Source of the DNA: JALCRY01 sp050946575
GTDB taxonomy: Bacteria > Bacillota > Clostridia > Peptostreptococcales > Anaerovoracaceae
NCBI GenBank assembly: GCA_050946575.1
Contig: JBMNVB010000012.1
Coordinates: forward strand, 1-49,927
Direction: 5' to 3'
DNA: 49,927 bases
The notes under the pieces were generated by a model. It ran no database searches, was not told where the DNA came from, and saw only the letters and a program-made list of their open reading frames with translations. Positions 26,800 through 35,492 of this stretch are shown in pieces (the stretch's first letter is position 1; the number at the start of each line of letters is the position of its first letter). The position numbers and the translations under genes are program-made.

Positions 26800-27802
26800 G
26801 GATCTCCTCGATATCGCCGACGCAGTTTTCTATCATGGGGACCACGTTCTGCTCGGCGTACGGTATGGCTTTCAGGATCGTGTTCTTCACGGCGTTTTCC
26901 GATGAAGAGCCGTGCATTTTCACGACGGGCCCCTTTACGCCGAGTATCGGCGCCCCGCCGTATTCGGAATAATCATATTCCTGACGCAGTTCCTTTATCT
27001 GCGGCATCAGCATGAGCGCGCCGAGCTTCGCCCTGTTCCCCGAGGTCAGTTTTTCCTTCAGCATCTTCAGGATGTTCCACGCGAGCCCTTCCGTCAGTTT
27101 CAGGATCACATTCCCTGTGAACCCGTCGCAGACGATGACATCGCACCTGCCCTTCGGCACGTCGCGCGCTTCTATATTTCCGATGAAGTTCAGGCTGGAT
27201 CTGTCGAGCACCGCATGTGCCGATTTGTAGAGCAGGCTGCCCTTGCCTTCCTCCTCGCCGATATTCACGAGCGCGACTTCCGGGTCCTTTTTCCCGATGA
27301 CTTTATCCATGTATATGCTGCCCATGTAAGCGAACTGGATCATATTGTCGAGCTTGCATTCGGCGTTCGCGCCCGCGTCGACCAGCAGCGACGCCTTGTT
27401 CTGCCCGAGTATCGGATAGACGCTCGCGATAGCCGGCCTGTCGATGCCGTGTATCCTGCCGATGGTGAAGAGGCTGCCCGCGACAAGCGCGCCGGTGCTC
27501 CCGGCGGAAATGAAAAGGTCGCCGTCGCCTTCTTTGATCATCCTGAGGCCCTTCACCATGGATGAATCCTTTTTCGAACGGACCGCCTTCACCGGCTGGT
27601 CCTCCATCTCTATCACTTCTTCGGCGTTGACGACAGATATCTGATTCTTATCGTATTTATGCTTCTTCAGTTCCTTTTTTATGGCCTTTTCGCGTCCGAT
27701 TATCACGATCTCGTGCTTTGTCTCACGGGACGCGAGAACAGCTCCGCCCACGATCGCGGCCGGAGCATTGTCGCCGCCCATACCGTCAAGGACGATTTTC
27801 AT
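26783..27802 (-). CDS. plsX: PlsX, phosphate acyltransferase
   Basis: Converts acyl-ACP to acyl phosphate, the donor for PlsY. The 339 residues start MKIVLDGMGGDNAP, the family hallmark, and include SAGSTGALVAGS and the IVCDGFTGN block. With plsY and gpsA in the same gene run, the first three steps to lysophosphatidic acid are grouped. Confidence 0.97.
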   Translation of the reverse strand: MKIVLDGMGGDNAPAAIVGGAVLASRETKHEIVIIGREKAIKKELKKHKYDKNQISVVNAEEVIEMEDQPVKAVRSKKDSSMVKGLRMIKEGDGDLFISAGSTGALVAGSLFTIGRIHGIDRPAIASVYPILGQNKASLLVDAGANAECKLDNMIQFAYMGSIYMDKVIGKKDPEVALVNIGEEEGKGSLLYKSAHAVLDRSSLNFIGNIEARDVPKGRCDVIVCDGFTGNVILKLTEGLAWNILKMLKEKLTSGNRAKLGALMLMPQIKELRQEYDYSEYGGAPILGVKGPVVKMHGSSSENAVKNTILKAIPYAEQNVVPMIENCVGDIEEILESES

Positions 27803-27805
27803 TAT

Positions 27806-28267
27806 CTATACCTCCAGTACCATGATTTTCGGGTCGCATCCGTTCCCGAACTGCGGGCATGTCTCGCATTCATAGAAATGCGGGGCCTTCTCCCTGTCCG
27901 CCTCTTTGAATCCGAGAGCGAAATAGAATCCCGGCTCCCTGGCGTTCAGATACAGTTCGCTGCCGCCCATTTCCTTCATGGTCTCAACTGCCTTGTCCAT
28001 TAATATCCTGCCAATGCCCATGCCCCTGTATATTTTTTCCACGGCGATGCCGTCGATAATGAATTTCCCCTCTTTTTTCGCGAGCACGCACGCGGCGCAC
28101 ATATGGCGCTCTTCACCGTGCAGCACTTTCCAGCATCTCAAAACCTCCGCCGGATGGGGATCCCTGTCGTCCTCTTCATCTCCGAACTCGAGGTCGTTGT
28201 CAATGAGGAATTTCACGACTTCGTCGTAATCGTCCGTCCGTTCCATTCTGAGAAGCGGTTTATACAT
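27806..28267 (-). CDS. GNAT-family N-acetyltransferase with a cysteine-rich C-terminus
   Basis: The 153-residue protein has the acetyl-CoA-binding GNAT motif in YRGMGIGRILMDKAVE and the downstream GFYFALGFKEA block. The substrate is not evident. The C-terminus contains CETCPQFGNGC, three cysteines within about eleven residues, which is unusual for the family and could bind a metal. It is tightly packed between plsX (3 nt) and the lipid kinase gene (1 nt), so it is part of the operon. Confidence 0.85.
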   Translation of the reverse strand: MYKPLLRMERTDDYDEVVKFLIDNDLEFGDEEDDRDPHPAEVLRCWKVLHGEERHMCAACVLAKKEGKFIIDGIAVEKIYRGMGIGRILMDKAVETMKEMGGSELYLNAREPGFYFALGFKEADREKAPHFYECETCPQFGNGCDPKIMVLEV

Positions 28268-28268
28268 G

Positions 28269-29171
28269 TCAGTCTTCTCCTTCTGTAAATATGTCCAGCC
28301 TGTCTCTCATCACGCTGAATTCGAGCGGGAGCCTCTGTCCGTGCTCGCCGTCGACGTCCGTCGGAACGTCTTCAGGTGATTCGATGAGCAGGCTGTCCGT
28401 CTCGAACGTCAGCACCTTGTCTGATTCTATATGATTCCCGTGCCTTACTCTCAGCGCGATCGACGCGAGATCGACGAGCGACATCTCGCGGAACAGTACC
28501 ACGTCGAGCTTTCCGTCGCTCACATCCGAATCAGGAGCGATATTTTTGAATCCGCCCGCATTCATCCCGTTCATGACGACCATGAAATACATCTGCTCTT
28601 CATAGACCGCATCCTGCGTCGTCAGTTTTACCGGGATCGGCTTGAGGTCCTTCACTTCGGAAAGGCCCTTGAGATAATACGCGAGCACGCCAAGCGTGTT
28701 CTTCAGGTTCGGATCCGTCTTCTGGCTCACGTCCACGAGACGCCCGAGCGCCGCGACATTTATGAAATTCCTGCCGTTGCAGACGCCGACGTCCGCCTTC
28801 GTAGTGTGCGTGCCCATGGCGACATCCACCATACCGTCGATGTCATTCGGGATATCGAAATAGCTCGCGAAGTCGTTCGCCGTCCCGACGGGGAATATCG
28901 CGAGCGGGAGATTGATATCGTTGCTGACCATCGCGTTCACGCATATATTTATGGTCCCGTCGCCTCCCGCGACTATTATCTGCCTGTAGCGTTCCTCTGT
29001 CATCTCCGCGAGCGCGGTATCGATAACAAGGCCGTTCGCCGCTCTCACGGGGACGACCTGGAATCCGCTGTCCTGGAATCTGCCGATTATCTGGTCAAGG
29101 TTGTGCTTGAACATCCCGTTGCCCGAAGTGGGATTGTAAAACAGCAGAACCTTTTCGCGTTTGTGAGCCAT
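28269..29171 (-). CDS. Diacylglycerol/lipid kinase family protein (YegS/DgkB type)
   Basis: Soluble lipid kinase of the DAGK catalytic family. The 300 residues start with FYNPTSGNG and carry the nucleotide-binding GGDGTINICVNAM near residue 70, then the DVGVCNGRNFINVAALG block. The likely role is recycling diacylglycerol to phosphatidic acid, which fits neighbouring plsX, plsY and gpsA; the exact lipid substrate is inference. Its start overlaps the folC stop. Confidence 0.92.
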   Translation of the reverse strand: MAHKREKVLLFYNPTSGNGMFKHNLDQIIGRFQDSGFQVVPVRAANGLVIDTALAEMTEERYRQIIVAGGDGTINICVNAMVSNDINLPLAIFPVGTANDFASYFDIPNDIDGMVDVAMGTHTTKADVGVCNGRNFINVAALGRLVDVSQKTDPNLKNTLGVLAYYLKGLSEVKDLKPIPVKLTTQDAVYEEQMYFMVVMNGMNAGGFKNIAPDSDVSDGKLDVVLFREMSLVDLASIALRVRHGNHIESDKVLTFETDSLLIESPEDVPTDVDGEHGQRLPLEFSVMRDRLDIFTEGED

Positions 29172-30463
29172 CAGATGAAAAACCTCCTTACCGCTCCGAT
29201 CAGATACAGCGACCCCGCGACAATCACAAGATCGTAGTCTCCGCTCCGCCTGAGCGCTTCGCGCGCGGCTTCACCGGGATCCGGTATCGTCTCGACCCTC
29301 TTGCCTCTGGCTTCAAGTTTGGCCGCAAGCTCGGACGCCGGCATCCTCCTCGGACTGTCCGGTTCCGTAACAATAAAATCGTCACCGAGATACACTGCCA
29401 TATCCAGCATGTCGTCAACTGCTTTATCAGCGAGAATACCAATAACGGTCAGCGCATCCGGTGCCTCGAATACGTCATCTGCGGCTTTGACGAGCGACTC
29501 CATGCCTTCGCGGTTGTGCGCACCGTCCAGCAGCACGGGAGTATCGCGTCTTATGATCTCGAACCTGCCGGGCTGGAAAGCCGCTTTCATGCCTTCTCCG
29601 ACGGAATCGCGCGTCACATCTATTATACTGTTTTTACGTAAAACTTCAATAGCGGCAAGCGCCGTGCACGCGTTCATCACCTGATGCTCCCCGGGCATTG
29701 AAACTTCCACGTTCTCATACCTCTGACCGAGTATGTCGGCCGTGAACACTGTCCCCGTGTCGCTCATCTTCATGTCATACACTTTGCATTTCGAAGCGTC
29801 CCTTAACACGGCGTTCTTTTCGTACGCCTCCCTCGCGATGACGCGGGCCGCGCCGGGTTCCTCCTTCGGGTCGACATTCGAGACCACGGGGCATCCGTTC
29901 TTTATGATCCCCGCTTTGTTGTATGCGATCTCCTCAAGCGTGCCGCCGAGGCGGTCCATGTGGTCATAGGCAATGCCCGTTATCACGGATACGACGGACT
30001 TCTTTATGATGTTCGTACTGTCTCCTCTTCCGCCGAGTCCGACTTCGAGGACGACGAAATCCGGATTTCTGTCCGCGAAATAGCAGAACGCGATGGCTGT
30101 CACGACGTCGAACTCTGTCGGCGAGTCATGACCCTCATCTGTTATCTCTTTGCATTGATGCAGCACCATATCCGTATACCGCTCGAGTTCCTCATCCGTT
30201 ATCCGCTGATGGTCGAATTCGATGCGTTCATTGAATTCCTCGATGAACGGCGACGTGTAGATGCCGACTTTGTATCCGCTCGCTTCCAGCACTTCATAGA
30301 TGTACCGGCAGACGGAGCCTTTCCCGTTCGTGCCGGCTACGTGAATGCAGCGCAGTCTGTCCTGCGGATTCCCCAGTTTTTCCATAAGTCCGGAAATGCG
30401 CTCGAGTACGAGCACACTTCCGAACTTTCCGAACTCTCCTATTTTATCGACAGCCGTCTTCAT
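29171..30463 (-). CDS. folC: FolC, folylpolyglutamate synthase / dihydrofolate synthase
   Basis: Adds glutamates to folates, and in many bacteria also makes dihydrofolate from dihydropteroate. The 430 residues have the Mur-ligase-type P-loop HVAGTNGKGSVCRY near residue 43, the EVGLGGRGDSTN block and LLDGAHNREGM in the C-terminal domain. It overlaps the end of valS by 4 nt; the valS-folC pair is common in Firmicutes. Confidence 0.96.
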   Translation of the reverse strand: MKTAVDKIGEFGKFGSVLVLERISGLMEKLGNPQDRLRCIHVAGTNGKGSVCRYIYEVLEASGYKVGIYTSPFIEEFNERIEFDHQRITDEELERYTDMVLHQCKEITDEGHDSPTEFDVVTAIAFCYFADRNPDFVVLEVGLGGRGDSTNIIKKSVVSVITGIAYDHMDRLGGTLEEIAYNKAGIIKNGCPVVSNVDPKEEPGAARVIAREAYEKNAVLRDASKCKVYDMKMSDTGTVFTADILGQRYENVEVSMPGEHQVMNACTALAAIEVLRKNSIIDVTRDSVGEGMKAAFQPGRFEIIRRDTPVLLDGAHNREGMESLVKAADDVFEAPDALTVIGILADKAVDDMLDMAVYLGDDFIVTEPDSPRRMPASELAAKLEARGKRVETIPDPGEAAREALRRSGDYDLVIVAGSLYLIGAVRRFFI

Positions 30464-33117
30464 ATCTTCTTCTCCACGATCGCGATGTTCTCGCGCACCT
30501 TTTCGAGCATGTCGCGGTATTTCACGAGTTTCTCGCGTTCTTCATTCACGATCTTTTCCGGCGCCTTTTCCGTGAAGCCCCTGTTCGACAGCTTGCCTTC
30601 AGCCCGCTTCACTTCGCCTTCGAGGCGCTTCTCCTCGCTTTTCAGTCTCTCGTATTCGGCCTTCATGTCGACGAGTTCCTCGAGCGGGATGAAAATCTCG
30701 CATTCCGGCGTCACGGCCGACATGACTTCTTCCGGCACGTCCGCCTTGTCCGAAACATATGTGAACGCCGTGATGTTCGCGAGGTCGGCTATGTATCTCT
30801 CGCACTTCTTCACTGTTTCTTCGCTGCCCGTGACCGGCATCACGATCGCGCTCAGTGCCTTCTTCGGTGCGGCGTCAGCCTCCGCGCGGATGTTCCTGAC
30901 AGCCTTCACCGCGCTCATCGCGGCTCCGAGGACAGCCTCCTCTTCCGGATATGAACGCGCCGGGTCATATTCAGGCCATGATTCCTGTATGAGATACCTG
31001 TCATGAGGAAGCACGCTCCAGATCTCTTCCGTTATGAACGGCATGAACGGGTGGAGCAGCCTGAGCATATCCTTCAGCGTCCCGAGCAGCACCATCCTGG
31101 CGACTTTCTTGTCCTCTTCATCGTCTCCGTACAGTCTGCCCTTGACAATTTCTATGTACCAGTCGCAGAACTCGTTCCAGATGAGTTCATACACCGACTG
31201 GACCGCGAGCGAAAGCTCGAATTTATCCATCTGCTCCGTCACGGTCTTTGCCGCTTCGTTCACTCTGGAAATCATCCATTTGTCTTCGTCTTTCAGCAAT
31301 GCGCTGTCCGGGTCGGCCGTTTCCAGGAAGTTCCCGTCATCGTCCTGAAGGTTCATGATCGCGAATCTCGACGCGTTCCAGAGCTTGTTCGCGAAGTTCC
31401 TGGACCATTCGAGCTTTTCGATCTGGAACCTCATGTCGTTGCCCGGCGTCACGCCGCTCATCAGCATGAATCTGAGAGCGTCGGCCCCGTATTTGTCTAT
31501 CATCTCGAGCGGATCGATGCCGTTCCCGAGCGACTTGCTCATCTTCCGTCCCTGAGCGTCCCTCACGAGGCCGTGGAGATAAACGTATTTGAACGGAGTC
31601 TCCCCCATTGCTTCCATGCCGCAGACCGTCATCCTGATCACCCAGAAGAACAGGATGTCGTAGCCCGTGACCAGCACCGATGTCGGATAGAAGTACTTCA
31701 GGTCTTCAGTCTCCTCCGGCCAGCCGAGCGTCGAGAACGGCCACAGCGCCGAGCTGAACCAGGTGTCGAGGACGTCTTCATCCTGACGCAGGTTCGTGCT
31801 CCCGCACTTCGGGCATTTCTCCGGCGCTTCCGGCGCGACCGTCATCTCGCCGCAGTCGTCGCAGTAATACGCGGGTATCCTGTGGCCCCACCACAGCTGA
31901 CGCGAGATGCACCAGTCTCTGATGTTCTCGAGCCAGTAAAGATACGTCTTTTCGAATCTCTCGGGAACGTGTATAAGCTCCTTATCCTTCGCGATCCTGA
32001 TTGCCGGCTTTGCGAGCTCGTCCATCTTCACGAACCACTGCTCGGACAGCATCGGCTCGACCGCCGTATGGCATCTGTAGCAGGTCCCGACCGGGATGCT
32101 CATCTTCTCTGTTTTCACGAGATATCCGGCCGCGTCAAGATCCGCGACCCAGGCCTTCCTGCACTCGTATCTGTCCATGCCCTCGTATTTGCCGGCGTTC
32201 TCATTCATCGTGGCGTCCATGTTCATGCATGATTCGCACGGGAGATCGTGCCTCTGCCCGACTTCGAAGTCGTTCGGATCGTGCGCCGGTGTGATCTTCA
32301 CCGCGCCCGTTCCCTTCTCGGGATCCGGATACGGATCTTCTATGACCGGGATCTCTTTGTTGAGCAGCGGGATCATGACCTTCTTTCCGACCATGTCCTT
32401 ATATCTCTCGTCCGAAGGATTGACCGCGACGGCGACATCGGTGAACATCGTCTCCGGCCGAGACGTCGCGACAACGATGCCCTCGCCGCCGTCGGCTCCC
32501 GGATATCTGAAATACCAGTACTCGCCGTCCATGTCTTCGTGCTCGACCTCGATGTCGGAAAGCGTCGTGGCGCAGTCCGGGCACCAGTTCACAAGCCTGT
32601 TCCCTCTGTAAATGTATCCTTTTTTATACAGGTTGATGAAGAATGTCTTCACGGCGTTCGAACATCCCTCGTCCATCGTGAAACGCTCGCGGCTCCAGTC
32701 ACACGAATCACCGAGCTTTCTGCATTGCTCCGTTATTTTTCCGCCGAATTCCTCTTTCCATTTCCAGGCCTCTTCAAGGAATTTCTCGCGCCCGAGCTCA
32801 TGCTTTTCTATTCCTCGCTCCTTCAGTCTGTTTACAACTTTCACTTCCGTCGCGATGCTGGCGTGGTCTGAACCCGGCAGCCACAGCGCGCTGTATCCCT
32901 GCATCCTCTTCCATCTGATCAGAACATCCTGGAGCGTCTGGTCAAGGGCGTGCCCCATGTGGAGCTTGCCCGTGATGTTCGGAGGCGGCATCACGATAGT
33001 AAACGGTTCCTTGTCCGGGTCGCGCTCCGCCCGGAACATTCCTCCTTCTTCCCATTCCCTGTAGATACGGTCCTCGAAATCCTTCGGATCGTAGGTTTTT
33101 GCGAGATTCTTTTTCAT
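30460..33117 (-). CDS. valS: Valyl-tRNA synthetase
   Basis: Charges tRNA-Val. The 885 residues contain the HIGH-type motif in PPNITGKLHMGHALD, the KMSKS motif in GRKMSKSLGNG, the zinc-ribbon cysteines (CDDCGE...CPKCGS), the editing domain between them, and a C-terminal coiled-coil arm. AGGAG lies about nine bases before the ATG. It is controlled by the T-box just upstream and heads a run of twelve genes to miaB. Confidence 0.98.
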   Translation of the reverse strand: MKKNLAKTYDPKDFEDRIYREWEEGGMFRAERDPDKEPFTIVMPPPNITGKLHMGHALDQTLQDVLIRWKRMQGYSALWLPGSDHASIATEVKVVNRLKERGIEKHELGREKFLEEAWKWKEEFGGKITEQCRKLGDSCDWSRERFTMDEGCSNAVKTFFINLYKKGYIYRGNRLVNWCPDCATTLSDIEVEHEDMDGEYWYFRYPGADGGEGIVVATSRPETMFTDVAVAVNPSDERYKDMVGKKVMIPLLNKEIPVIEDPYPDPEKGTGAVKITPAHDPNDFEVGQRHDLPCESCMNMDATMNENAGKYEGMDRYECRKAWVADLDAAGYLVKTEKMSIPVGTCYRCHTAVEPMLSEQWFVKMDELAKPAIRIAKDKELIHVPERFEKTYLYWLENIRDWCISRQLWWGHRIPAYYCDDCGEMTVAPEAPEKCPKCGSTNLRQDEDVLDTWFSSALWPFSTLGWPEETEDLKYFYPTSVLVTGYDILFFWVIRMTVCGMEAMGETPFKYVYLHGLVRDAQGRKMSKSLGNGIDPLEMIDKYGADALRFMLMSGVTPGNDMRFQIEKLEWSRNFANKLWNASRFAIMNLQDDDGNFLETADPDSALLKDEDKWMISRVNEAAKTVTEQMDKFELSLAVQSVYELIWNEFCDWYIEIVKGRLYGDDEEDKKVARMVLLGTLKDMLRLLHPFMPFITEEIWSVLPHDRYLIQESWPEYDPARSYPEEEAVLGAAMSAVKAVRNIRAEADAAPKKALSAIVMPVTGSEETVKKCERYIADLANITAFTYVSDKADVPEEVMSAVTPECEIFIPLEELVDMKAEYERLKSEEKRLEGEVKRAEGKLSNRGFTEKAPEKIVNEEREKLVKYRDMLEKVRENIAIVEKKI

Positions 33118-33139
33118 TTCTGCACACTCCTTATAAGTA

Positions 33140-33345
33140 TAAAAAAACCGCCCCGTTAAAGGACGGATATTTCCGCGGTACCACCTTTATTCCGCGCAGC
33201 GCGCGGCTCTCTTGCGATATGGACTCCCGGGCGACATTCGGAAGGGGCATTCCCGGAGAGCCTCTCAGCCTCGTTCTCTCCTCTCTGTCAGGGCGCCGTT
33301 CTTCTTACTCTTCCCGGTCGCTGTCCTATTCAGTTATATGCTACT
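33140..33345 (-). ncRNA. T-box leader of valS
   Basis: The T-box bulge sequence GGTGGTACCGCGG is at 33173-33185, the antiterminator/terminator region follows, and the terminator stem (33148-33166) ends in a run of seven T on the minus strand. About 160 nt upstream of the T-box form the Stem I region, with the AGTA-type motif in GGGAAGAGTAAG. I place the specifier at GTC (33233-33235, minus strand), within AATGTCGCCCGGGAG, which reads as a valine codon. Uncharged tRNA-Val would favour read-through into valS. Confidence 0.93.
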
Positions 33346-33373
33346 ATTCTACCGTTTTTATCTGAAATGTCAA
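33346..33373 (-). promoter_or_regulatory. Promoter of the T-box/valS operon
   Basis: TTGACA (33368-33373), 16 bp, TAGAAT (33346-33351) on the minus strand, just upstream of the T-box leader. Confidence 0.85.
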
Positions 33374-33478
33374 TGATAATCGGGAGCGCGGGGCGGACGG
33401 GATCGCGTTTCGCGATATTGCGGGGCGGGAGATCATGGCGCAGGGATTCATGCTCAGAGACAGCATCACGCCGGGCTT

Positions 33479-33940
33479 AACTGGCAACATTTCCTGTTTT
33501 TGATCGTTATGCCAGTTGTATTCCGCGGGATCTGGCTTGCAGGCAGGTAATTCGGGGAAAATAACTGGCATCAATGCCGGATTTGATATCATGGTGCCAG
33601 TTATATTCTGCGGAATTTGGCATGTCGACCGGAAATTCAGGGAAAATAACTGGCACGAGCACTGGATTTAAACCAATGTGCCAGTTATTTTGGGCCGGAA
33701 TCGGGGATATAGCATCGGAACAGGGAGATTTAACTGGCATGAAAGGCGTAATTGGGTGCAGGTGCCAGTTAATTTGGGTCGAAAACGGGGATTCAGCATC
33801 GGGACAGGGAGATTTAACTGGCATCAATGCATGATTTGGTGTCATTGTGCCAGTTATTTTGTGACCGGGTGGCGGTTTCAGCGCCGGAGCCGAGAGAACT
33901 AACTGGCACCAAAAGGCGATAGCATGCGCAGGTGCCAGTT
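33479..33940. repeat. Array B of palindromic repeat units
   Basis: Six units with AACTGGCA starting at 33479, 33563, 33648, 33732, 33816 and 33901 (steps 84, 85, 84, 84, 85). Each pairs with TGCCAGTT after 23 or 24 nt, and linkers are always 45 nt. Centres differ from unit to unit, while linkers resemble each other (for example cggggattcagcatcggga). This array lies upstream of the plus-strand nuclease-like gene. Its reverse complement closely matches array C on the other side of that gene. Confidence 0.95.
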
Positions 33941-34056
33941 ATTTTGTCTCCGATCCTAGTCAGCATTGAAACCACAGGCCCGGCATCGAGTTACAGCCGT
34001 GGATGAACGCGTTACTGCCGCATCGAAATTTCACCCTGCAATAAAGCAAATTCGCA

Positions 34057-34085
34057 TTGATTCTTATCGCTTTGCATGGTAAAAT
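34057..34085 (+). promoter_or_regulatory. Promoter of the nuclease-like gene
   Basis: TTGATT (34057-34062), 17 bp, TAAAAT (34080-34085) on the plus strand. It lies between array B and the gene, so array B would not be transcribed from it, whereas array C downstream would be. Confidence 0.7.
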
Positions 34086-34118
34086 ATGGAAGTAATTTTG
34101 TTGAAAGGAGAACAGCCG

Positions 34119-34946
34119 ATGGCGAATCATGTAATGAAGGAGGACTTCCAGCAGAGCGAACTGCTCCGGCTTGTAAAATGTGAACTTGAGCGGGAGCGCC
34201 GCATAATGCATCGCAATGCCGGGCTGGTGAAAATGCTGCCCAAAGGATTCGTGGAACGGATCAAAGACAAATATGAACGCGTCGCGGAATATGTCACATG
34301 GACCGATGACGGGAAAAAGAAGAAAAGAAAAGCATTGCCGGACGATCCCGAGCAGGCGGAAATGATAAAGGCGGAAATCGACCTGCGAAGAGCTATAGAA
34401 AAAAACCGGGCGCTGCTGGAAAACAATGTCCGGCTTCTGGAAGCATTGCTTCAAGGCTTTTCCGTTTACGAACCGGAATTATTTTTCTTCCCCGGCGGAG
34501 ACAATTCGGCTCTGCAGGCACCCGGCCAGATTCTCGTGCTCAGTGACCCGGAGCGGAACGCTTCCAGAAACCCGTTCCATCCCGAAAAGTATATCTACGG
34601 AACCAGGCGCGGCGAAAAAGTAAGGTCAAAAAGCGAGATGATGATCGCAGATATATTATTTGAAAAAGGCATCGACTACCTTTCCGACGCTGCTATTCAA
34701 ATCGGGCAGGGAGTTTTCTATCCCGACTTCCAGGTAAAACGCGCCGACGGCAGACTTGTATTGTGGGAACATTTCGGAATGCTCAGCGACCCGGCATATG
34801 TGAACAGATCCTATGAAAAAATCATTGCTTACGGCAATGCGGGATTTTCGGCCGGTCGAAATCTGATCATTTCAAGTGAATGCGAAGAGTCGCCCATGAC
34901 GAGAGATACTGTTCTTGAAATTATCGAAAAATATGAACTGGTATGA
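34119..34946 (+). CDS. PD-(D/E)XK-like nuclease-fold protein between inverted repeat arrays
   Basis: I do not know a named family member. The 275-residue protein has a helical N-terminal half (about residues 5-60, and a Glu/Arg-rich coil at 76-112) and a C-terminal domain with nuclease-fold landmarks. These are RSKSEMMIADILFEKGIDY (Glu173), VFYPDFQV (Asp203) and LVLWEHFGML (Glu217), then a helix with Lys234. The usual E-x-K lysine is not at its expected place after Glu217, so activity is uncertain. Start chosen at the ATG with AAAGGAG eight bases upstream; an ATG 33 nt earlier directly follows the -10 box. It is the only plus-strand gene between 1 and 44 kb, with arrays B and C on either side, which suggests an inserted element. 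Confidence 0.7.
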   Translation: MANHVMKEDFQQSELLRLVKCELERERRIMHRNAGLVKMLPKGFVERIKDKYERVAEYVTWTDDGKKKKRKALPDDPEQAEMIKAEIDLRRAIEKNRALLENNVRLLEALLQGFSVYEPELFFFPGGDNSALQAPGQILVLSDPERNASRNPFHPEKYIYGTRRGEKVRSKSEMMIADILFEKGIDYLSDAAIQIGQGVFYPDFQVKRADGRLVLWEHFGMLSDPAYVNRSYEKIIAYGNAGFSAGRNLIISSECEESPMTRDTVLEIIEKYELV

Positions 34947-35052
34947 TTTTGGAATCTCAGAGGCATCCGCCGCACGCATTGTCGGCGTTCGGCGGCATCA
35001 ATGCTCAGTGTCCGGTTTTCTTTGATCCGGCTGCCCGATCACGACCCAAAAT

Positions 35053-35343
35053 AACTGGCATCTGCACTCGATTACGCCTCTCATGCCAGTTAAATTTCCC
35101 TGTTCCGATGCTAAATCCCCGTTTTCAACCCAAAATAACTGGCACGCGCACTCGATTACGCCTCTCATGCCAGTTAAATTTCCCTGCTCCGATGCTGAAT
35201 CCCCGATTCCGGACCAAAATAACTGGCACGCACACCCGATTACGCCTTTCATGCCAGTTAATTCCCCCGATCCCGGAGCAAATTTCCCCTTTCCGACCAA
35301 AAATAACTGGCACGCGCTCTCGATTACGCCTCCCATGCCAGTT
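35053..35343. repeat. Array C of palindromic repeat units (inverted relative to array B)
   Basis: Four units with AACTGGCA starting at 35053, 35137, 35221 and 35305, all 84 nt apart, with 23-nt centres and 45-nt linkers. Read on the minus strand, a unit gives gaggcgtaatcgagtgc as centre and gaaaacggggatttagcatc in the linker, close to array B's ggcgtaattgggtgc and gaaaacggggattcagcatc. The two arrays are therefore inverted copies around the nuclease-like gene. Between 34947 and 35052, and from 35344 to 35446, I see nothing else that I can name. Confidence 0.95.
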
Positions 35344-35446
35344 AATCGCAGCCCGTATCCACGATCCCGGTCTCTCCGGAAAAAGTCCGGCCCCGGCGCC
35401 GGATATAAAAACCCGTTTCCAATAATCATTCACATCAAAAGGAAAT

Positions 35447-35475
35447 CCCCGCGCCACATCTGCATTGGCGCGGGG
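35447..35475 (-). terminator. Terminator after larC
   Basis: A perfect 9-bp GC stem, CCCCGCGCC (35447-35455) with GGCGCGGGG (35467-35475), follows the larC stop by 17 nt and leads into ATTTCCTTTTG on the minus strand. It excludes a further gene being read through from larC without termination. Confidence 0.75.
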
Positions 35476-35492
35476 ATATTCATCTTTCCGTT

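Noticed and set aside
33574..33834. Protein-coding frame of 28-residue repeats in array B (and similar frames on the minus strand)
   Set aside because: 84 nt is 28 codons, so any stop-free unit gives a repetitive frame; the 85-nt steps shift the frame, no ribosome site is present, and both strands give equally good frames.
33479..33940. REP/BIME elements of the enterobacterial type
   Set aside because: Half-sites, loop length and GC content differ from REP sequences and no REP-associated tyrosine transposase is present; only the general idea of palindromes with a partner protein is similar.
34119..34946. IS element transposase between inverted repeats
   Set aside because: No DDE, DEDD or HUH motif is visible; the terminal inverted sequences are multi-unit arrays rather than short terminal repeats, and I see no target-site duplication.
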